A stretch of DNA of 25,352 nucleotides from UMGS1781 sp045650705 (lineage in GTDB: Bacteria > Bacillota > Clostridia > TANB77 > CAG-508). This document shows positions 1 to 8,017 of the stretch, in pieces; position 1 is the first letter of the stretch, and each line of letters opens with the position of its first letter. Both the position numbers and the translations under genes were made by a program. Where the stretch lies: NCBI GenBank assembly GCA_045650705.1, contig JAZRRK010000013.1, positions 1 through 25,352 of the forward strand, read 5' to 3'. The notes under the pieces are model-generated. The model was not told the origin of the DNA, made no database searches, and saw nothing but the letters and a program-made list of their open reading frames with translations.

Positions 1-780
1 CAAATGGAAGGCGCAAAAGATCCAGATGAATATGTTATAAAATATGGAAATGGAAGATTCAATATTTTAGTTGAAAATGCAATATCTTTAATAGAATTTA
101 AAACAAAAATTCTAAAGAAAGATTTAGACTTAAATAATGTAAATGATAAAATAAAATTCTTAAAAGAAACTGCAAAGCTTCTAAGTTCAGTAGAAAGCAG
201 GATAGAGCAGGAATTATATATTGATAAAATATCAAAAGAATACAATATATCAAAAGAAGCAATTTATGCAGAAATAAATAAACTAAGAACAAAAAAAGTA
301 AGTAGTAAGATTTTAGAAAAAGCACCAAAAACAGTAATAAAAAAAGAAGAAACAGAAAAAAAACTTATAGACAGAGAAAAATCAATAATTGCATTATTAA
401 TTAATCAAAAAGCATATGAACAAATAAAACAAGAAATTTCAGTAGAAGATTTTAAATCAGAAATCAATAAAAAAATATTAAGAAAGTTGTATGAAGAATA
501 TGAAAAAGGAAATAGTAATATAAATGCAACATTAAACCTTTTTATAGAAGATGAAGAAGCAACTAGCAGATTAACAGAAATAATGGCAGAAGAATACCAA
601 ACTAAAGATGATGAAAAAGCAATAAAAAATGCCATAAACACATACAAAAAGGAAAAGCTAACTGCAAGAAAAGTTGAATTAATAGAACTACAAAAAAATC
701 CTGATTTAGAACCAGAAAAAATACAAAAAATAGATGAAGAAATTAGTAAAGTTATAATAGAACTAGCTAAATTAAAATAA
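1..780 (+). CDS. dnaG: DNA primase DnaG, C-terminal part (5' end outside window)
   Basis: Primase makes the RNA primers for chromosomal replication at the fork and docks on the DnaB helicase through its C-terminal domain. The visible frame is open from base 1. It begins with the motif KDPDEY, which closes the TOPRIM catalytic core in DnaG proteins and is followed by the usual 'A-x-S-L-I-E-F-K' stretch. The remaining roughly 200 residues are helical and charged, as expected for the helicase-binding domain. The zinc-binding and most of the catalytic domain lie upstream of the window, so the ATG at base 4 is internal and not a start. rpoD follows after 31 bases on the same strand, which is the classic dnaG-rpoD macromolecular-synthesis arrangement of Firmicutes. 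Identity rests on the DPDE motif plus this context. Confidence 0.9.
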   Translation, partial: QMEGAKDPDEYVIKYGNGRFNILVENAISLIEFKTKILKKDLDLNNVNDKIKFLKETAKLLSSVESRIEQELYIDKISKEYNISKEAIYAEINKLRTKKVSSKILEKAPKTVIKKEETEKKLIDREKSIIALLINQKAYEQIKQEISVEDFKSEINKKILRKLYEEYEKGNSNINATLNLFIEDEEATSRLTEIMAEEYQTKDDEKAIKNAINTYKKEKLTARKVELIELQKNPDLEPEKIQKIDEEISKVIIELAKLK

Positions 781-811
781 TACTTTTTTCCAAGAAAAAG
801 AGGAGGATAAA

Positions 812-1939
812 ATGGAAGAAGAAAATAAAGTAAATAAAGAAAATGCAGATAAAATCAATGAAGAGAATGAAGCAAAAAAAGTAACCGAGATACTAAAAAG
901 AGCAAAAGAAAAAGGAAATATAACATATGGAGAACTTGCTAAAGAATTAGGAGAAGTAAATCCAGAACAAATTGATAAAGTATTTGATGTAATGGAAGAA
1001 ATGGGAGTAGATGTATTAAAAGACGATATAGAAGAGCCAGATATCGAAGACTTAGAAGAAGTAGAAGATTTAAAACTAGAAGATATAGAGACAATGTCTT
1101 TTGAAGGAATAAATACAGATGACCCAGTAAGAATGTATTTAAGAGAAATTGGAAAAATAGAGTTACTATCATTTGAACAAGAATTAGAATTAGCAAAAAG
1201 AATTCTTGAAGGAGATGAATCTGCAAAACAAAAATTGGCAGAGTCTAACTTAAGATTAGTAGTAAGTATTGCAAAAAAATATGTAGGTAGAGGTTTATTA
1301 TTCTTAGATTTAATTCAAGAAGGAAACATGGGATTAATAAAAGCAGTAGAAAAGTTTGATTATACAAAAGGATATAAATTTAGTACTTACGCAACATGGT
1401 GGATAAGACAAGCAATAACAAGAGCTATTGCAGATCAAGCAAGAACAATAAGAATACCAGTGCATATGGTAGAAACAATAAATAGATTAATTAGAACATC
1501 AAGATTATTATTACAAAGACTAGGAAGAGAACCAAGTCCAGAAGAAATTGCACAAGAAATGGATTTATCTGTAGAAAAAGTAATGGAAATTCAAAAAATA
1601 GCACAAGATCCAGTATCATTAGAAACTCCAATAGGGGAAGAAGATGATAGCCATTTAGGAGACTTTATACAAGATGAAGATAGTCCTGCACCACAAGATT
1701 CTGCATCATTTACTTTGATGAAAGAACAACTAGAAGAAGTAATGAATACTTTAACTCCAAGAGAAGCAAAAGTATTAAAACTAAGATTTGGTCTAGAAGA
1801 TGGACGAGCAAGAACATTAGAAGAAGTAGGAAAAGAATTTGAAGTTACAAGAGAAAGAATAAGACAAATAGAAGCAAAGGCATTAAGAAAGCTTAGACAT
1901 CCTAGTAGGAGTAAGAAGCTTCGCGACTATATGAACTAA
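812..1939 (+). CDS. rpoD: RNA polymerase primary sigma factor RpoD (SigA)
   Basis: This is the housekeeping sigma factor, which directs RNA polymerase to TTGACA/TATAAT promoters; many such promoters are visible in this window. The protein has 375 residues, the usual size for Firmicutes SigA. An acidic region 1.1 covers about residues 25-90. Region 1.2 contains DPVRMYLREIG near residue 105. Region 2 has RLVVSIAKKYVGRGL, DLIQEGNMGLIKAVEKFD and the -10-recognising segment with TYATWWIRQAITRAI. Region 3 starts near IRIPVHMVE. Region 4 has TPREAKVLKLRFGL and the helix-turn-helix EVTRERIRQIEAKALRKLR. The start ATG has an AGGAGG site 6 bases upstream. It is probably cotranscribed with dnaG. A pair of palindromic repeats lies directly downstream and may serve as the end of the transcript. 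Confidence 0.98.
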   Translation: MEEENKVNKENADKINEENEAKKVTEILKRAKEKGNITYGELAKELGEVNPEQIDKVFDVMEEMGVDVLKDDIEEPDIEDLEEVEDLKLEDIETMSFEGINTDDPVRMYLREIGKIELLSFEQELELAKRILEGDESAKQKLAESNLRLVVSIAKKYVGRGLLFLDLIQEGNMGLIKAVEKFDYTKGYKFSTYATWWIRQAITRAIADQARTIRIPVHMVETINRLIRTSRLLLQRLGREPSPEEIAQEMDLSVEKVMEIQKIAQDPVSLETPIGEEDDSHLGDFIQDEDSPAPQDSASFTLMKEQLEEVMNTLTPREAKVLKLRFGLEDGRARTLEEVGKEFEVTRERIRQIEAKALRKLRHPSRSKKLRDYMN

Positions 1940-1945
1940 AAAGTT

Positions 1946-2076
1946 GAAGAACCCTCCGTCACCCTTCGGGTGCCACCTCCCTTATTAAAGGAGGTCTTTT
2001 GCAAAGATACACAAGAAAGCACCATAAGCCCCTTTAACAAGGGGGCTGCTGAGCGAAGCGAAGCTGGGGGTTCTTA
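1946..2076. repeat. Two diverged palindromic repeats in inverted orientation between rpoD and valS
   Basis: The left copy (1946-2000) reads AAGAACCCTCC, then a GACCC/GGGT-type hairpin, then CCTCCCTTATTAAAGGAGG. The right copy (2026-2076) reads AAGCCCCTTTAACAAGGGG and ends CTGGGGGTTCTTA. The reverse complement of the right copy aligns with the left copy along its length, so they are two members of one family facing each other, separated by about 25 bases. Each copy folds on itself, and the pair could form a large cruciform or RNA stem. A near-identical third copy lies inside valS at 3883-3933. Whether the pair also terminates the rpoD transcript cannot be told, because no clean U-tract terminator is visible elsewhere in this gap. 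Confidence 0.85.
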
Positions 2077-2104
2077 AAATTAATAAAGGAGAGATAAGAT
2101 AAAA

Positions 2105-4783
2105 ATGTGCAATCATAATTTAGAAGGTAAATATGAGCCAAATGAATTTGAAGAAGGAATATATAATAATTGGGAAGAAAAAGGATATTTCAAACCAAGT
2201 GGAAATAAAGCAAAAGGTAATTACTGTATAATGATGCCACCACCAAACGTAACAGGAAAATTACATATGGGGCACGCATTAGATGGAACATTACAGGACA
2301 TATTAATAAGATATAAAAGAATGCAAGGATATAACACATTATGGGTGCCAGGAACAGACCACTCAGCAATTTCAACTGAAGTAAAAATAGTAGAAAAATT
2401 AAGAGAAGAAGGAATAGATAAACACGATTTAGGAAGAGAAAAATTTTTAGAAAGAGCTTGGGAGTGGACAGAACTATATGGTGGAACAATTGTAAAACAA
2501 CAAAAAAGATTAGGATGCTCAGCAGATTGGTCAAGAGCTAGATTTACAATGGATGAAGGACTTTCAAAAGCAGTTCTTGAAGTATTTAAAAAATTATATG
2601 ATAAAGGACTAATTTATAAAGGAAAAAGAATGATTAACTGGTGTCCTTGTTGTAATACATCTATATCTGATGCAGAAGCTAACTACATAGAAGAACCAAC
2701 ACATTTATGGCATATAAAATACAAAGTAGTAGGAGAAGATAGATATTTAACTGTTGCAACAACAAGACCAGAAACAATGCTTGGAGATACAGCAGTAGCA
2801 GTGCATCCAGAAGATGAGAGATATAAAGATTTAGTAGGTAAGAAATGTATATTACCAATAATGAACAAAGAAATTCCAATAATAGCAGACGAATTTGTAG
2901 AAAAAGAATTTGGAACAGGTTGTGTAAAAATTACACCAGCACATGACCCAAATGACTATCAAGCAGGATTATCACATAATCTAGAAATAATAGAAGTATT
3001 TGATGAAAACTTCAAAATGGGAGATTTAGTTCCAGAATATAAGGGATTAGATTTATTAGAAGCAAGAGAAAAAATAGTAGCAAAACTAGAAGAATTAGGA
3101 GTACTTGTAAAAATAGAAGACTATACACACAATGTAGCAAAACACGATAGATGTGGACATACAGTAGAACCAAAAGTATCAGACCAATGGTTTGTTGCAA
3201 TGAAGGAACTAGCAAAACCAGCAATAGAAGCAGTAAAAACAGGTAAAACAAGATTTGTACCAGAGAAATTTGAAAAGACATATTTCAACTGGTTAGAAAA
3301 CATACAAGATTGGTGTATATCACGCCAAATTTGGTGGGGCCACCAAATACCAGCATATTATTGTAAAGATTGTGGAGAAATAAATGTAGATGTAGATAAA
3401 CCAGAAAAATGTGTAAAATGTGGAAGTTCAAATTTAGAACAAGACCCAGACACATTAGATACATGGTTTAGTTCAGCACTATGGCCATTCTCAACACTAG
3501 GCTGGCCTGAGAATACAGAAGACTTTAAAACATTCTTCCCTACAAATACATTAGTTACGGGGTATGACATTATATTCTTCTGGGTAGTAAGAATGATGTT
3601 CTCTTCATTAGAACAAACAGGAGAAGTACCATTTAAAGATGTATTTATTCATGGAATAGTAAGAGACAGTCAAGGAAGAAAAATGTCAAAGAGTTTAGGA
3701 AATGGAATTGACCCATTGGAAATAATAGAAAAATATGGAACAGACAGTTTAAGATATTCATTAATATCTGGTACATCAGCAGGAAATGATATGAGATTTA
3801 TGCCAGAAAAACTTGAAGCAGCAGGAAACTTTGGAAACAAAATATGGAACGCAGCGAAATTCGTATTAATGAATTTGGAAGAAAGCCCCTTTAACAAGGG
3901 GGCTGGCGAGCAAAGCGAGACTGGGGGTTCTTATGAAGTTTCAGTTGAGCAATTATCAATAGAAGATAGATGGATAATTTCTAAATTAAATACATTATCA
4001 AAAGAAGTAGCAACAAATATGGATAACTACGATTTAGGAGTAGCTCTTGATAAAATATATACATTTATATGGAACGAATTCTGCGATTGGTATATAGAAA
4101 TTGTAAAAACAAGACTATATGATAAAGAAAATAAAACAAGAAAAACAGCACAATATGTATTAAATAAAGTATTAGGAGATGCTTTAAAACTATTACATCC
4201 ATTCATGCCATTCTTAACAGAAAAAATATACAAAGAGTTATATAACAGTGACGAAAGCATAATGATATCAGCATATCCTGAATATTGCAAAGAATTAAAC
4301 TTTGTTGAAGAAGAAAAACAATTAGAACAAATAAAAGAAGTAATAACAGGAATAAGAAATGTAAGAACAAAAATGAATGTACACCCATCAAAAAAATCAA
4401 AATTAATATTTGTTGCAAAACCAGAATATGAAAAAGTAATAAAAGAAGCAGATGGATTTATTAAAAAATTAGGATTTGCAGATAACATTGAAATAAAAAC
4501 ATCAAAGGAAAATATACCAGCAAATGCAATAAACGTAATAACATCAGACTTAGAAGTATTTATGCCATTTGAAGATTTAGTAGACATAGAAGAAGAAAAA
4601 CAAAGACTACAAAAAGAAAAAGAAAAAATATTAGTTGAAAAAGAAAAAACAGACAAAATGCTAGGCAATCCAGGATTCTTAGCAAAAGCACCAGAAGCAA
4701 AAGTAAAAGAAGAACAAGAAAAACTTGCAAAATTTAATGAAATGTTAGAAAGCATAGAAGAAAGATTAAGAAATTTAATGTAA
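2105..4783 (+). CDS. valS: Valyl-tRNA synthetase
   Basis: This class Ia aminoacyl-tRNA synthetase charges tRNA-Val and edits mischarged threonine. It has 892 residues, slightly longer than the usual roughly 880 in Bacillota. Visible signatures are PPPNVTGKLHMGHAL (HIGH motif) near residue 45, the TTRPETMLGD editing-domain segment near residue 220, zinc-ribbon-like CKDCGE/CVKCGS pairs near residues 420-440, and GRKMSKSLGN (KMSKS) near residue 525. A C-terminal Lys/Glu-rich coiled coil follows from about residue 825, as expected for the tRNA-binding arm. Residues about 594-610 are encoded by an inserted 51-bp palindromic repeat, which falls in the linker between the catalytic core and the anticodon-binding domain, just before DRWIISKLN. 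No T-box leader is visible upstream. An AAAGGAG site lies about 13 bases before the ATG, rather far. Confidence 0.98.
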   Translation: MCNHNLEGKYEPNEFEEGIYNNWEEKGYFKPSGNKAKGNYCIMMPPPNVTGKLHMGHALDGTLQDILIRYKRMQGYNTLWVPGTDHSAISTEVKIVEKLREEGIDKHDLGREKFLERAWEWTELYGGTIVKQQKRLGCSADWSRARFTMDEGLSKAVLEVFKKLYDKGLIYKGKRMINWCPCCNTSISDAEANYIEEPTHLWHIKYKVVGEDRYLTVATTRPETMLGDTAVAVHPEDERYKDLVGKKCILPIMNKEIPIIADEFVEKEFGTGCVKITPAHDPNDYQAGLSHNLEIIEVFDENFKMGDLVPEYKGLDLLEAREKIVAKLEELGVLVKIEDYTHNVAKHDRCGHTVEPKVSDQWFVAMKELAKPAIEAVKTGKTRFVPEKFEKTYFNWLENIQDWCISRQIWWGHQIPAYYCKDCGEINVDVDKPEKCVKCGSSNLEQDPDTLDTWFSSALWPFSTLGWPENTEDFKTFFPTNTLVTGYDIIFFWVVRMMFSSLEQTGEVPFKDVFIHGIVRDSQGRKMSKSLGNGIDPLEIIEKYGTDSLRYSLISGTSAGNDMRFMPEKLEAAGNFGNKIWNAAKFVLMNLEESPFNKGAGEQSETGGSYEVSVEQLSIEDRWIISKLNTLSKEVATNMDNYDLGVALDKIYTFIWNEFCDWYIEIVKTRLYDKENKTRKTAQYVLNKVLGDALKLLHPFMPFLTEKIYKELYNSDESIMISAYPEYCKELNFVEEEKQLEQIKEVITGIRNVRTKMNVHPSKKSKLIFVAKPEYEKVIKEADGFIKKLGFADNIEIKTSKENIPANAINVITSDLEVFMPFEDLVDIEEEKQRLQKEKEKILVEKEKTDKMLGNPGFLAKAPEAKVKEEQEKLAKFNEMLESIEERLRNLM
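3883..3933 (+). repeat. 51-bp palindromic repeat inserted in frame in valS
   Basis: The first 23 bases and the last 13 bases are identical to the copy at 2026-2076. The middle 15 bases differ but keep the GAGC/AAGCGA character. The length is 17 codons, so the reading frame of valS is preserved, adding a Gly/Ser/Glu/Asn-rich segment (SPFNKGAGEQSETGGSYE) that is unlike the surrounding aminoacyl-tRNA synthetase sequence. The G+C-rich run stands out against the A/T-rich gene. Confidence 0.88.
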
Positions 4784-4787
4784 TTTA

Positions 4788-4815
4788 AAGGGCAACTATT
4801 TAGTTGCTCTTAATT
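4788..4815 (+). terminator. Rho-independent terminator after valS
   Basis: The hairpin pairs GCAACTA with TAGTTGC around a two-base loop, followed by a T-rich tract (CTCTTAATTT). It begins a few bases after the valS stop codon. Confidence 0.7.
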
Positions 4816-4828
4816 TATGATATTATAG

Positions 4829-4998
4829 GGATTTTAAGTTAAAAATATTCAAGTTCAGTTGTCTCACTATTGTTCGCAGAAATTCTATGTGTCTTTTATG
4901 GCACCCTTTCATTTATGAACATTTTCCATAAAATCCACTCAGAATTTCTAAGCTCACCCGTTCGAACCCTTCACTTTCATATTTTTAACTTAAAATCC
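4829..4998. repeat. 170-bp near-palindromic, MITE-like unit upstream of prs
   Basis: The ends are a perfect 20-bp inverted repeat (4829-4848 and 4979-4998, GGATTTTAAGTTAAAAATAT and its complement). Further in, several nested pairs continue the symmetry: GTTCG (4872) with CGAAC (4963), AGAAATTCT (4878-4886) with AGAATTTCT (4941-4949), and TTTTATGG (4894-4901) with CCATAAAA (4926-4933). The whole unit can fold into one long interrupted stem. It has no reading frame. It lies between the valS terminator and the prs promoter. No target-site duplication is obvious. It could be a non-autonomous transposable element or a large structured RNA. Confidence 0.8.
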
Positions 4999-5037
4999 TT
5001 ACTAACATCTTAATTTACTGAAATTTATTAAAAAACA

Positions 5038-5066
5038 TTGAATTTTATTGAAAAAAATGTTAAAAT
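5038..5066 (+). promoter_or_regulatory. Sigma-A promoter of prs
   Basis: TTGAAT (5038-5043) and TAAAAT (5061-5066) are separated by 17 bases, about 50 bases before the prs start. It lies just downstream of the MITE-like unit. Confidence 0.65.
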
Positions 5067-5114
5067 AACAATGCATGAAAATTCGACAAAAAAACATTTT
5101 TTTAGGGGGATTTT

Positions 5115-6062
5115 ATGAAAGATATTAAAATATTCGCTTGTAATTCAGCAGAAAGTTTTACACAAGAAATATGTGATACTTTAGGATTACCAATGGGAAA
5201 AAAGGAATCTTTTAAGTTCGCAAATGATAACAATTTTGTACAATTATTAGAAACGGTTAGAGATCAAGATGTATTTATAGTTCAAACAACAATGCCACCA
5301 GTAAACGAAAGAATCATGGAATTATTAATAACAATAGAAGCAGCAAAAAGAGCATCTGCAAAAAGAATAACAGTAGTTTTACCATACTTTATGTATTCAA
5401 GATCAGATAAAAAAGATCAACCAAGAATACCAGTTACAGCAAAATTAATGGCAACATTGTTAGAAGCAGCTGGAGCAGATAGAATAATAACTTGTGACTT
5501 ACATAACCCAGCAATTCAAGCATATTTTGATATTAATTGTGATAGAGTAACAGCAAAACATTTATTAGAAATGTATTTTAAATCAAAAAATTTAGAGAAT
5601 ATAGTAGTTGTAGCAACAGATGCAGGAAGTTCAAAAAAAGCATACAAATATTCACATTTCTTCGATTGTCCACTAGCATTAATAGATAAGAGAAGAGAAG
5701 CAAATAATGATAAAGCTGTAGCTACAAATATCATAGGAGATATAGAAGGAAAAACAGCATTAATATTTGATGATGAAGTAAGTACAGCAGGTACTTTAGT
5801 AGAAGCTGCGAATATATTAAAAGAAAATGGCGCTAAAGAAATATATGCAGGAGCTGCTCATGGAGTATTAGTAGGCCCTGCAATTGAAAGAATACAAAAT
5901 TCACCAATAAAAGAATTGGTAGTAACAAATACAATTCCAATTGAACCAGAAAAAATGATAGACAAAATAAAAGTAGTATCAATAGCTCCTTTATTTGCAG
6001 AAGCTATAAAAAGAGTAAATGAGTCTAAACCTTTAGGAGATTTATTTGAATATGATAAATAA
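5115..6062 (+). CDS. prs: Ribose-phosphate pyrophosphokinase (PRPP synthase)
   Basis: The enzyme transfers pyrophosphate from ATP to ribose 5-phosphate, giving PRPP for purine, pyrimidine, histidine and NAD synthesis in the cytoplasm. The protein is 315 residues, the standard class I length. Visible motifs are the flexible ATP loop SRSDKKDQPR near residue 98, the metal-binding DLHNPAIQAYFD near residue 130, and the PRPP loop DDEVSTAGT near residue 220. The start ATG follows an AGGGGG site. It is monocistronic, with its own promoter and a terminator shared with the convergent pncB, which consumes PRPP. The N-terminal segment lacks the usual 'G.....LA..IA..LG' spelling but keeps the pattern (NSAESFTQEICDTLGLP). 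Confidence 0.97.
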   Translation: MKDIKIFACNSAESFTQEICDTLGLPMGKKESFKFANDNNFVQLLETVRDQDVFIVQTTMPPVNERIMELLITIEAAKRASAKRITVVLPYFMYSRSDKKDQPRIPVTAKLMATLLEAAGADRIITCDLHNPAIQAYFDINCDRVTAKHLLEMYFKSKNLENIVVVATDAGSSKKAYKYSHFFDCPLALIDKRREANNDKAVATNIIGDIEGKTALIFDDEVSTAGTLVEAANILKENGAKEIYAGAAHGVLVGPAIERIQNSPIKELVVTNTIPIEPEKMIDKIKVVSIAPLFAEAIKRVNESKPLGDLFEYDK

Positions 6063-6064
6063 AC

Positions 6065-6096
6065 AAAAACTCAGATTTTTAATCTGAGTTTTTTAA
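6065..6096. terminator. Bidirectional terminator between prs and pncB
   Basis: AAAAACTCAGATT pairs with AATCTGAGTTTTT around a short T loop, with A and T tracts on both sides, so it can serve both converging genes. Confidence 0.9.
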
Positions 6097-6098
6097 AA

Positions 6099-7532
6099 TT
6101 AATTAATATTTTTTAACATATTATGTTTTAAATTCCATAAATCAGAAGATAAGTCTACATAGTATTTATGTGGATTATTTAAACGTTTAACTTCATCCCA
6201 TAATGTAGATAACTCTTGCTGTCTATATTTAGAAATTTCAGATAGAGTAGGAGTATTATAAACCAAATTACCATCTTTAAATATTTGTTCTTGTAAAGGA
6301 CGAACAGCATAATTAATTAAAGTCTTTTTTCTCCAAGGATTAATTGGATCAAATATAGTATAATTACTATCAGGAATAGTCTCGTCATGAAGAGTTATAA
6401 CATCTGCTAAAGCTTTATGAGTATCCTTAGAATAAAATCTATAAACCTTTTTAAAGCCAGGATTTGTTATTTTTGTAGTATTTTCAGAAACTTTTATTTT
6501 AGGTATTATATTATTATCTTTTTCAAGCGCACACAATTTATAAACTCCACCAAATACAGGATTACTTTTAGATGTTATTAAATTTTCGCCTACACCAAAA
6601 GTATCAATAGCTGCTCCTTGGTCCAATAGAGAAGAAATTAGATTTTCATCTAAAGAATTACTTACGCAAATTTTGCAATCTTCAAAACCTGCATCATCTA
6701 ATATTTTTCTTACTTTTTTAGATAAATAAGCTAAATCGCCACTATCTAATCTTACTGCTTTTGGTCTAAATCCTTTTGGAATTAAAACATCATTAAATAT
6801 TTTTATAGCATTTACAATTCCAGAATTAATAGTATCATAAGTATCAATAAGAAGAGTGCAATCATCTGGATACGTTTCAGCATATGCCTTGAAAGCTTCA
6901 TATTCAGAATCAAAACTTTGAATAAAACTATGAGCCATTGTTCCACTAGCAAAGCTATTAAATTTTTGAGCAGTATATGTACAAGAAGTTCCAACACAAC
7001 CACCAATAATTGCAGCTCTAGCGCCTAGAACAGCAGCATCTATAGAATGTGCACGTCTAGCACCAAATTCCATTACAGGACGTCCTTGTGCTGAAGAAAC
7101 TATTCTACTTGCTTTTGTAGCAATTAAACATTGATGATTTATTATCATTAAAATCATTGTTTCTAATATTTGAGCTTCTATTATAGGAGCTTTAACTGTA
7201 ATTAAAGGTTCATTTGGGAAAACTACTGTGCCTTCTGGAATAGCCCAAATATCTCCAGAAAATTTAAAATTACTTAAATAATCTAAAAATCCATCAGAAA
7301 ATTTATTCAAACTTCTTAGATAAGATATATCCTCAGAATAAAATTTTAAATTCTTTATATAATCAATAATTTGTTCTAATCCAGCACAAATAACATAACC
7401 ACCGTTATCTGGTATTTGTCTAAAGAAAACATCAAAATATGCAATGGTATTTTGCATGTTTTTGGCAAAGAAACCGTTAGACATAGTTAATTCATAAAAA
7501 TCTGTTACTAAACTTAAATTTCTATTTTTCAT
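6099..7532 (-). CDS. pncB: Nicotinate phosphoribosyltransferase
   Basis: The enzyme makes nicotinate mononucleotide from nicotinate and PRPP in the NAD salvage (Preiss-Handler) pathway. It has 477 residues, the normal length for the Firmicutes form. The N terminus LSLVTDFYELTMSNGFF is the substrate-site signature. FGARRAHSIDAAVLGARAAIIGGCVGTS lies near residue 155, with the catalytic His in ARRAHS. VRLDSGDLAYLSKKVRKILD near residue 260 and DTFGVGENLITS near residue 312 complete the phosphoribosyl-binding barrel. The ATG has an AAAGGAT site 6 bases upstream. It stands alone, convergent with prs. A palindrome TGTCTTGACA next to its extended -10 suggests repression by a NAD-biosynthesis regulator. 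Confidence 0.96.
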   Translation of the reverse strand: MKNRNLSLVTDFYELTMSNGFFAKNMQNTIAYFDVFFRQIPDNGGYVICAGLEQIIDYIKNLKFYSEDISYLRSLNKFSDGFLDYLSNFKFSGDIWAIPEGTVVFPNEPLITVKAPIIEAQILETMILMIINHQCLIATKASRIVSSAQGRPVMEFGARRAHSIDAAVLGARAAIIGGCVGTSCTYTAQKFNSFASGTMAHSFIQSFDSEYEAFKAYAETYPDDCTLLIDTYDTINSGIVNAIKIFNDVLIPKGFRPKAVRLDSGDLAYLSKKVRKILDDAGFEDCKICVSNSLDENLISSLLDQGAAIDTFGVGENLITSKSNPVFGGVYKLCALEKDNNIIPKIKVSENTTKITNPGFKKVYRFYSKDTHKALADVITLHDETIPDSNYTIFDPINPWRKKTLINYAVRPLQEQIFKDGNLVYNTPTLSEISKYRQQELSTLWDEVKRLNNPHKYYVDLSSDLWNLKHNMLKNIN

Positions 7533-7575
7533 ATTTGTATCCTTTCATATATAATAAAAAATTTCAACTATAAAT

Positions 7576-7598
7576 ATTATAACACCTATGTCAAGACA
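7576..7598 (-). promoter_or_regulatory. pncB promoter -10 region with TGTCTTGACA palindrome
   Basis: On the minus strand an extended -10 (TGTTATAAT, from about 7576) lies some 45 bases before the pncB start. The perfect 10-bp palindrome TGTCTTGACA (7589-7598) sits directly upstream. I recall similar boxes for the niacin-responsive repressor NiaR (YrxA) of Firmicutes, which controls NAD salvage genes. The match is from memory, so the regulator is an inference. Confidence 0.4.
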
Positions 7599-7690
7599 AA
7601 ATAAAATAGATTTAATAAACAAAATGAAGTATAAATGAGAAAAAATAAGTAAAACCATGTTAAGATATTATAAAAACCATTCACAAATTA

Positions 7691-7719
7691 TTGATAATCT
7701 GAATAAGATATGATAATAT
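7691..7719 (+). promoter_or_regulatory. Promoter of the 6S RNA
   Basis: TTGATA (7691-7696) and TAATAT (7714-7719) are 17 bases apart, about 20 bases before the 5' end inferred for the RNA. Confidence 0.55.
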
Positions 7720-7739
7720 AATAATACAAACAAGTTAAT

Positions 7740-7937
7740 AAGTTTTCCCTGCATAGTGCGAACGACTGAAATTTTAGAACCAACAGTTAAGGAAAGGGAG
7801 TCCAAAGCTCTTAATATGGCGTGCAAGCTTACACAGAGCATTGTAGTAAGAAGCCCAGGAGTATTGAGGCAGACACCCACCTGTGTAAGAGCAGGTCCTT
7901 AAAATTTCTATCAAAAACGGCTAAGGCGGGGGAATTT
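7740..7937 (+). ncRNA. ssrS: 6S RNA
   Basis: 6S RNA mimics an open promoter and sequesters the housekeeping RNA polymerase holoenzyme. The 5' TTTTCCCTGC pairs with the 3' GGCGGGGGAA to form the closing stem. The middle holds the A/U-rich open region typical of the family, and the 3' half reads AGGCAGACACCCACCTG followed by AGCAGGTCCTTAAAA, a run I recognise from Firmicutes 6S RNAs. No convincing reading frame covers the region, and the RNA ends in GGAATTTTT, so the closing stem doubles as a terminator. Ends are approximate. The other possibility, a different housekeeping RNA, fits less well: SRP RNA and RNase P signatures are absent. Confidence 0.75.
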
Positions 7938-7959
7938 TTATAAATATTTTAAAAATATA

Positions 7960-7988
7960 TTGCAAATAATAAAACTATATGATATAAA
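7960..7988 (+). promoter_or_regulatory. Promoter of the DUF1292 gene
   Basis: TTGCAA (7960-7965), a 17-base spacer and TATAAA (7983-7988) lie 29 bases upstream of the start codon. Confidence 0.5.
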
Positions 7989-8017
7989 GAATATATAAAA
8001 TTTAAAGGAGGAAAAAT

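Noticed and set aside
1940..2104. A T-box riboswitch before valS
   Set aside because: No T-box sequence, specifier hairpin or terminator pair is visible; the gap is filled by the two palindromic repeats.
4027..4755. A 242-codon minus-strand open frame opposite valS
   Set aside because: It is the antisense shadow of the Lys/Glu-rich valS 3' part, Ser/Phe-rich in translation, and has no ribosome binding site.
7668..7880. A 70-codon minus-strand frame
   Set aside because: It runs antisense through the 6S RNA and has no start signals.
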